A stretch of DNA of 9,610 nucleotides from an uncultured Bacilli bacterium (lineage in GTDB: Bacteria > Bacillota_I > Bacilli_A > RF39 > UBA660), in NCBI GenBank assembly GCA_947624125.1, contig CANQIY010000034.1, forward strand, positions 1 through 9,610, read 5' to 3'. The translations under genes were made by a program, and so were the position numbers. Under the pieces are notes generated by a model that saw nothing but the letters and a program-made list of their open reading frames with translations, ran no database searches and was not told where the DNA came from. This document shows, piece after piece, positions 6,792 to 9,610 of the stretch (its first letter is position 1; the number at the start of each line of letters is the position of its first letter).

Positions 6792-7784
6792 ATGTTAATT
6801 TTAGCAAAAGCTGCGATGGCAATGATGTTAGGCTTCACATTAGCTATAGTTAGTGGGTTAGTTTTTATTCCCCTTTTAAAAAAATTACATTTTGGTCAAA
6901 CGGTTAGTAGAGAAATTAACAAACGTCATTTAAAAAAAGAAGGAACACCAACAATGGGTGGAATAATTTTTATTGTTCCTGTTTTACTTTCTTTAATTTT
7001 ATTATATTTAAATAAAAGTATAGAAATCAGTTATAATATTTGTATTCTTATTTTTGTGTTTATTGCTTATGCTATATTAGGGGGTATAGATGACTTTTTA
7101 AAAGTTAAATATAAGAATAATGCTGGTTTAAGTTTAGTAACTAAATTTTTAATTCAAACAATAATTGCTTTAATATTCTTTTATTTCTTTATGCGGGGTG
7201 GTGGCTCATCAACCATTGAATTTACAGCATTAAATTTAACATTACCGCTTGGTTGGTTCTTTGGTATTTTTATTCTTTTCTTATTAGTAGGAACAACAAA
7301 TGCCGTTAATATTACGGATGGACTTGATGGGCTTGCAGGTGGACTTTCAGCCATTGCCTTTCTTGCATATGGAATTATTTCTTGGAATTGTGGTTGGTTA
7401 GAAGGTTATCAAGAAATAGCTATTTTTTGCTTCTTAATTGTCGGAGCTTTACTAGGCTTTTTAGTCTTTAATTCTCATCCAGCAAAGGTTTTTATGGGTG
7501 ATTTAGGTTCATTATCATTAGGAGGAGCCTTAGCTACAATTGCGATTATAACAAGACATGAGTTATCTTTAGCTATTATTGGTGGTGTTTTTGTTATTGA
7601 AACATTAAGTAGTTTTATTCAAGTTATAAGTATTCGAAAATTTAATCGAAAAATATTTTTAAAAGCCCCATTACATCATCATTTTGAAGAACTTAAATGG
7701 GTGGAAAATGATATTGTTAAATTATTTTATGTAGTAGGTTTATTATTAGCGATGGCGGCGATTACTTATGGAGTTTGGTTATAA
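6792..7784 (+). CDS. mraY: Phospho-N-acetylmuramoyl-pentapeptide-transferase (lipid I synthase)
   Basis: MraY is an integral membrane enzyme that transfers phospho-MurNAc-pentapeptide from UDP to undecaprenyl phosphate, giving lipid I, the first membrane step of peptidoglycan synthesis. With the start used here it has 330 residues, normal for the family. Diagnostic motifs are GTPTMGG (51-57), the aspartate pair D100-D101 in GGIDDFLK, NAVNITDGLDGLAGG (170-184), FNSHPAKVFMGDLGS with D237, and APLHHHFE (292-299). Around ten hydrophobic membrane segments are visible. The frame opens at a TTG at 6762, but the strong GAGGTGAT (6781-6788) just before the ATG at 6792 sets the start there. murE and murD, which normally flank mraY in the dcw cluster, are absent. 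ftsW follows after 27 bases, so the two are probably co-transcribed. Confidence 0.96.
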   Translation: MLILAKAAMAMMLGFTLAIVSGLVFIPLLKKLHFGQTVSREINKRHLKKEGTPTMGGIIFIVPVLLSLILLYLNKSIEISYNICILIFVFIAYAILGGIDDFLKVKYKNNAGLSLVTKFLIQTIIALIFFYFFMRGGGSSTIEFTALNLTLPLGWFFGIFILFLLVGTTNAVNITDGLDGLAGGLSAIAFLAYGIISWNCGWLEGYQEIAIFCFLIVGALLGFLVFNSHPAKVFMGDLGSLSLGGALATIAIITRHELSLAIIGGVFVIETLSSFIQVISIRKFNRKIFLKAPLHHHFEELKWVENDIVKLFYVVGLLLAMAAITYGVWL

Positions 7785-7811
7785 AATAAAATAAAAAGGG
7801 GGTTATTGGTT

Positions 7812-8894
7812 TTGAAAAAGGGGGATTTACCGTTATTAATAACTGTTATTATTATAACGGTTTTTGGTCTTATCATGATTTATTCGGCTAGTTCTATTTG
7901 GTCGATGTATAAATTTAATAATCAATATCATTTTGTTATCCAACAAGCTTTCTTCTTTGTGATAGGTTTAGGATTAATTTTTATTTTGAAAAAAATAGAT
8001 TATCATATATATTATAAATATGCTAATTTAATTATCCTTATATGTGCTGTCTTTTTAGTTTTAGTTTTAATTCCGGGAATTGGGAGTATTCGAAATGGTA
8101 GTCGAAGTTGGTTTGGTATTGGTTCATTTGGTATTCAACCTAGTGAATTTGCTAAAATAGGACTTATTATTTATACAGCAAAATATTTAGCTAATAATAA
8201 TCGTTTGATGAAAAATATTGTGAAGGGTGTTTTACCCATTCTAGGAGTTATTGGTTTTTTCTTTCTACTTATCATGTTAGAACCTGATTTTGGGACGGCG
8301 ATGGTTATTGTTTTAACATTGGTTGTCTTAATTTTTATAAGTGGGGTGCAAATATCTTTCTTTTTAAAAATCGGTTTAGTTGGTTTACTGGGAATAATAG
8401 GTATTATTATCGCCGCGCCTTATCGGATGAAGAGAATAGTAAGTTTTTTAAATCCATGGAGTGACCCTTTAGGTAGTGGTTATCAAATATTACAAAGTTT
8501 GTATGCTATTGGTCCGGGTGGACTACTTGGGCAGGGATTTCTTCATTCACGGCAAAAATATTTTTATTTACCTGAACCACAAACTGATTTTATTTTTTCT
8601 ATTATTAGTGAAGAATTAGGCTTTTTAGGAGTTCTTATTGTAACGTCTCTTTTTATTATTATCTTTTATCGGGGTATATCAATTGCTTTAAAAACTAATG
8701 ATTTATTTGGTAAATATTTAGCTTTTGGTTTATCTTTTGGACTTATAATTCAAGCATCTTTAAATTTAATGGTTGTAGTTGGTTTAATTCCTGTAACAGG
8801 TGTAACTCTTCCTTTCCTTAGTTATGGTGGTTCTTCTTTACTTGTAAGTATGGCAAGTATTGGAATTTTATTAAATATTTCGAAAAATAATTGA
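7812..8894 (+). CDS. ftsW: SEDS-family peptidoglycan glycosyltransferase FtsW/SpoVE
   Basis: This membrane polymerase joins lipid II units into glycan strands and pairs with a class B PBP, here most likely the one encoded upstream. It has 360 residues with about ten membrane segments. SEDS signatures (numbered from 7812) are NGSRSWFGIGSFGIQPSEFAK (with W100), EPDFGTAM, GQGFLHSRQKYFYLPEPQTD with D259 corresponding to the essential Asp of RodA/FtsW, IISEELGFLG, and GVTLPFLSYGGSSLL. The position between mraY and the end of a dcw-like block is that of spoVE/ftsW. The start is TTG. TTG 7812 (MKKGDLPLL) is nine bases after the AGGGGG site (7797-7802), whereas the in-frame TTG at 7806 is only three bases away, too close. 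The TGA stop lies within the next promoter's -35 box. murG does not follow. Confidence 0.95.
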   Translation: MKKGDLPLLITVIIITVFGLIMIYSASSIWSMYKFNNQYHFVIQQAFFFVIGLGLIFILKKIDYHIYYKYANLIILICAVFLVLVLIPGIGSIRNGSRSWFGIGSFGIQPSEFAKIGLIIYTAKYLANNNRLMKNIVKGVLPILGVIGFFFLLIMLEPDFGTAMVIVLTLVVLIFISGVQISFFLKIGLVGLLGIIGIIIAAPYRMKRIVSFLNPWSDPLGSGYQILQSLYAIGPGGLLGQGFLHSRQKYFYLPEPQTDFIFSIISEELGFLGVLIVTSLFIIIFYRGISIALKTNDLFGKYLAFGLSFGLIIQASLNLMVVVGLIPVTGVTLPFLSYGGSSLLVSMASIGILLNISKNN

Positions 8895-8919
8895 CACATA
8901 AACAATTGTTTGATATATT
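8891..8919 (+). promoter_or_regulatory. Near-consensus promoter of the ORF6N remnants, overlapping the ftsW stop
   Basis: TTGACA (8891-8896) is a perfect -35 and contains the ftsW stop codon TGA. After 17 bases comes TATATT (8914-8919), preceded by TGA at 8911-8913, an extended -10. This is the best promoter in the window. It drives a short leader with AAGGGGGGA (8937-8945) as ribosome binding site for the gene starting at 8952. No terminator lies between ftsW and this gene, so read-through is also possible. Confidence 0.82.
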
Positions 8920-8929
8920 GCTGATATAT
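8900..8929 (+). promoter_or_regulatory. Candidate operators: palindrome in spacer and 11-bp-period direct repeat at the -10
   Basis: A perfect 12-base palindrome, AAACAATTGTTT (8900-8911), fills the centre of the promoter spacer. TGATATAT occurs at 8911-8918, over the -10, and again at 8922-8929, one helical turn away near the expected start of transcription. Both arrangements suit a DNA-binding repressor. An operator role is inferred only from position and symmetry. Confidence 0.45.
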
Positions 8930-8951
8930 ACAAAATAAGGGGGGAATTTGT

Positions 8952-9218
8952 ATGAACACAACTACATTAATTAAAGAAGAAAAAATTGGGAACATGATTT
9001 ATGAAATAAGAGGAAAACAAGTTATGCTAGACTCTGATTTAGCAAAACTTTATGGAGTGGAGACAAAAAGAATTAATGAAGCGGTTAGAAATAATCCTCA
9101 AAAATTTCCAGAAAGATTTTCTTGGTTATTGTCCGATGGTGAATGGAATATCTTGAGGTCGAAAATTTCGACCTCAAGTTTAGATAATAATTATGGAGGT
9201 CGAAGATATAACCGGTGA
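8952..9218 (+). pseudogene. ORF6N-domain protein, truncated (copy 1)
   Basis: The 88-residue product matches the N-terminal ORF6N domain, a DNA-binding module typical of phage antirepressors and related regulators: IGNMIYEIRGKQVMLDSDLA, KLYGVETKRINEAVRNNP, KFPERFSWLLSDGEW, then SSLDNNYGGRRYNR. Relatives I know continue after GGRRY into a conserved VFTEQGVAML segment and usually reach 150-300 residues; here a TGA follows at once and nothing downstream restores it. It therefore looks 3'-truncated, although the ORF6N core could still be expressed and bind DNA, because promoter and ribosome binding site are excellent. A second, related copy begins 28 bases later. Loss of the C-terminal part may come from recombination between copies. 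No phage structural genes or integrase are seen nearby. Confidence 0.75.
9152..9178. repeat. Perfect 27-base palindrome inside ORF6N copy 1
   Basis: Arms CTTGAGGTCGAAA (9152-9164) and TTTCGACCTCAAG (9166-9178) are exact reverse complements around a single A. GAGGTCGAA occurs once more in direct orientation at 9196-9204, near the point where the gene is broken. Copy 2 has a homologous, imperfect version at 9448-9474 (CTTGA...TCAAG). The stretch is coding (LRSKISTSS) but the symmetry far exceeds coding need. Confidence 0.85.
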
Positions 9219-9245
9219 GGCATTTATGTATGAAGTGGGAATTGT

Positions 9246-9477
9246 ATGAACACAACTACATTAATTAAAGAAGAAAAAATTGAGAACATGATTTATGAAG
9301 TAAGAGGAAAACAAATAATGTTGAACTCTGATTTAGCCTTACTATATCAAGTTGAAACAAAAAGAATTAATGAAGCAGTAAGGAGAAATTCTGAAAAATT
9401 TCCAAATGATTTTTACTTTCAATTAACAACTGAAGAATAATAAGAACTTGAAGTTTCAAATTGAACCCTCAAGTTAG
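9246..9477 (+). pseudogene. ORF6N-domain protein, frameshifted and truncated (copy 2)
   Basis: The open frame gives 64 residues: IENMIYEVRGKQIMLNSDLA, LLYQVETKRINEAVRRN, FPNDFYFQLTTEE, then tandem stops (TAA TAA at 9438-9443). The family continuation is present in the +1 frame right after them: NLKFQIEPSS encoded at 9445-9474, followed by TAG. That stop is itself explained by one missing T: adding it back restores SSLD as in copy 1. Two frameshifts and absence of everything beyond show decay. The ribosome binding site is weak (GTGGG, 9235-9239) compared with the G-rich site of copy 1, and no separate promoter is visible. It probably no longer makes a functional product, though a short ORF6N peptide could be translated. 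Confidence 0.78.
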
Positions 9478-9500
9478 ACAGATATTAAAAATACCATTAC

Positions 9501-9526
9501 AAAATGTAACAAAATTACATTTTTTT
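9501..9526 (+). terminator. Rho-independent terminator after the ORF6N remnants
   Basis: Stem AAAATGTAA (9501-9509) with TTACATTTT (9515-9523), loop CAAAA, and a run of seven T (9520-9526). It ends transcription from ftsW and the ORF6N promoter before the next promoter. Confidence 0.8.
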
Positions 9527-9537
9527 GTTGGCGAAAC

Positions 9538-9564
9538 TTGACTCCGGGGGGGGTATTATATAAT
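9538..9564 (+). promoter_or_regulatory. Promoter with an 8-G homopolymer in the spacer (candidate phase-variable promoter)
   Basis: TTGACT (9538-9543) is followed by CC, eight G (9546-9553) and an AT-rich -10 region. TATAAT (9559-9564) lies 15 bases from the -35, two short of optimal; TAATAA (9561-9566) gives 17 but is a poor hexamer. The same -35 is used by the promoters at 1132 and 2601. Slippage in the G-run would change spacer length and promoter strength. AAAGGGAG (9579-9586) then precedes the ATG at 9595 by eight bases. Confidence 0.6.
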
Positions 9565-9594
9565 AACAAATATAAAATAAAGGGAGAAAAAGTA

Positions 9595-9610
9595 ATGCAA
9601 GTTATTAACA
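9595..9610 (+). CDS. Start of an unidentified gene, cut by the window edge
   Basis: ATG at 9595 follows a good ribosome binding site (AAAGGGAG, spacing eight) and a promoter. Only MQVIN is encoded before the window ends, so no product can be named. Its expression would depend on the G-tract promoter. Confidence 0.55.

Larger units (their letters stand above)
8942..9413 (+). repeat. Tandem repeat of two ORF6N gene 5' ends (period about 294 bases)
   Basis: Copy 1 starts near 8942 (GGGAATTTGTATG) and copy 2 near 9237 (GGGAATTGTATG, one T fewer). The first 37 coding bases are identical, about seven differences occur in the first 92, and similarity then decays through ~9120 and ~9413. Such a gradient with an identical 5' end indicates recent recombination or gene conversion between paralogs. 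Confidence 0.8.

Noticed and set aside
7806..7811. TTG at 7806 as the ftsW start
   Set aside because: It is only three bases from the AGGGGG ribosome binding site; TTG 7812 has normal spacing and gives the family-like start MKKGDLP.
8892..8951. UGA read as Trp (Mollicutes code) extending ftsW
   Set aside because: Trp is encoded by TGG throughout, the ftsW reading ends at its normal family length, and a promoter and ribosome binding site begin at that stop.
8942..9477. Insertion sequence or transposon as the source of the ORF6N duplication
   Set aside because: No transposase frame, terminal inverted repeats or target-site duplication can be seen; paralog recombination explains the repeat better.
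9497..9523. Possible riboswitch-like antiterminator (TTACA/TGTAA pairing against the terminator stem)
   Set aside because: The alternative pairing is a 5-bp A/T-rich stem with a 3-base loop, too weak to compete, and no aptamer-like structure precedes it.
1..9610. CRISPR array, tRNA or rRNA genes
   Set aside because: No regularly spaced repeats, cloverleaf-like sequences with GTTC-type T arms, or rRNA-like stretches were found on either strand.

Overview
The window is about 30% GC by eye. It comes from a low-GC Gram-positive (Firmicutes/Bacillota-type) bacterium that has a peptidoglycan wall and uses the standard bacterial code: UGG is the Trp codon, and UGA ends ftsW and the first ORF6N remnant. 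Sortase-anchored surface proteins, a class B sortase, a PASTA-bearing class B penicillin-binding protein, MraY and FtsW/SpoVE together fit a gut-type uncultured Bacilli or Clostridia lineage. I cannot fix the genus from sequence alone. All genes seen are on the + strand.

Region 1 (1-3947) holds three secreted, wall- or membrane-anchored surface proteins. The first is cut by the window's left edge. Each gene ends in a clear intrinsic terminator. The second and third each have a TTGACT/17-bp/TATNTT-type promoter, so they look like independent transcription units. The first two end in NPKTG sorting signals. The third has the same hydrophobic, basic tail but a deviant motif (NTPTLG).

Region 2 (3963-8894) begins with a class B sortase (TLSTC), the likely anchoring enzyme for the NPKTG proteins. 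A division-type transpeptidase (FtsI/SpoVD family), mraY and ftsW/spoVE follow. The order PBP-mraY-ftsW is the classical dcw cluster with murE and murD missing. The products act around one substrate: MraY makes lipid I, FtsW polymerises lipid II, the PBP cross-links the strands, and sortases attach surface proteins to lipid II. A 12-bp hairpin with a T-tract spans the sortase-PBP junction and includes the PBP start codon.

Region 3 (8891-9526) has a near-consensus promoter overlapping the ftsW stop codon, with a 12-bp palindrome in its spacer and an 11-bp-period direct repeat over its -10. It drives two tandem remnants of ORF6N-domain (phage antirepressor-type) genes. Both have lost their C-terminal parts, and the second shows two frameshifts. 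The first carries a perfect 13+13-bp palindrome. An intrinsic terminator closes the region.

Region 4 (9538-9610) is a promoter whose spacer contains a run of eight G in otherwise AT-rich DNA, followed by a good ribosome binding site and the first codons of a gene cut by the right edge. The layout is that of a phase-variable promoter. It is the most striking observation here, together with the start-codon hairpin of the PBP gene.
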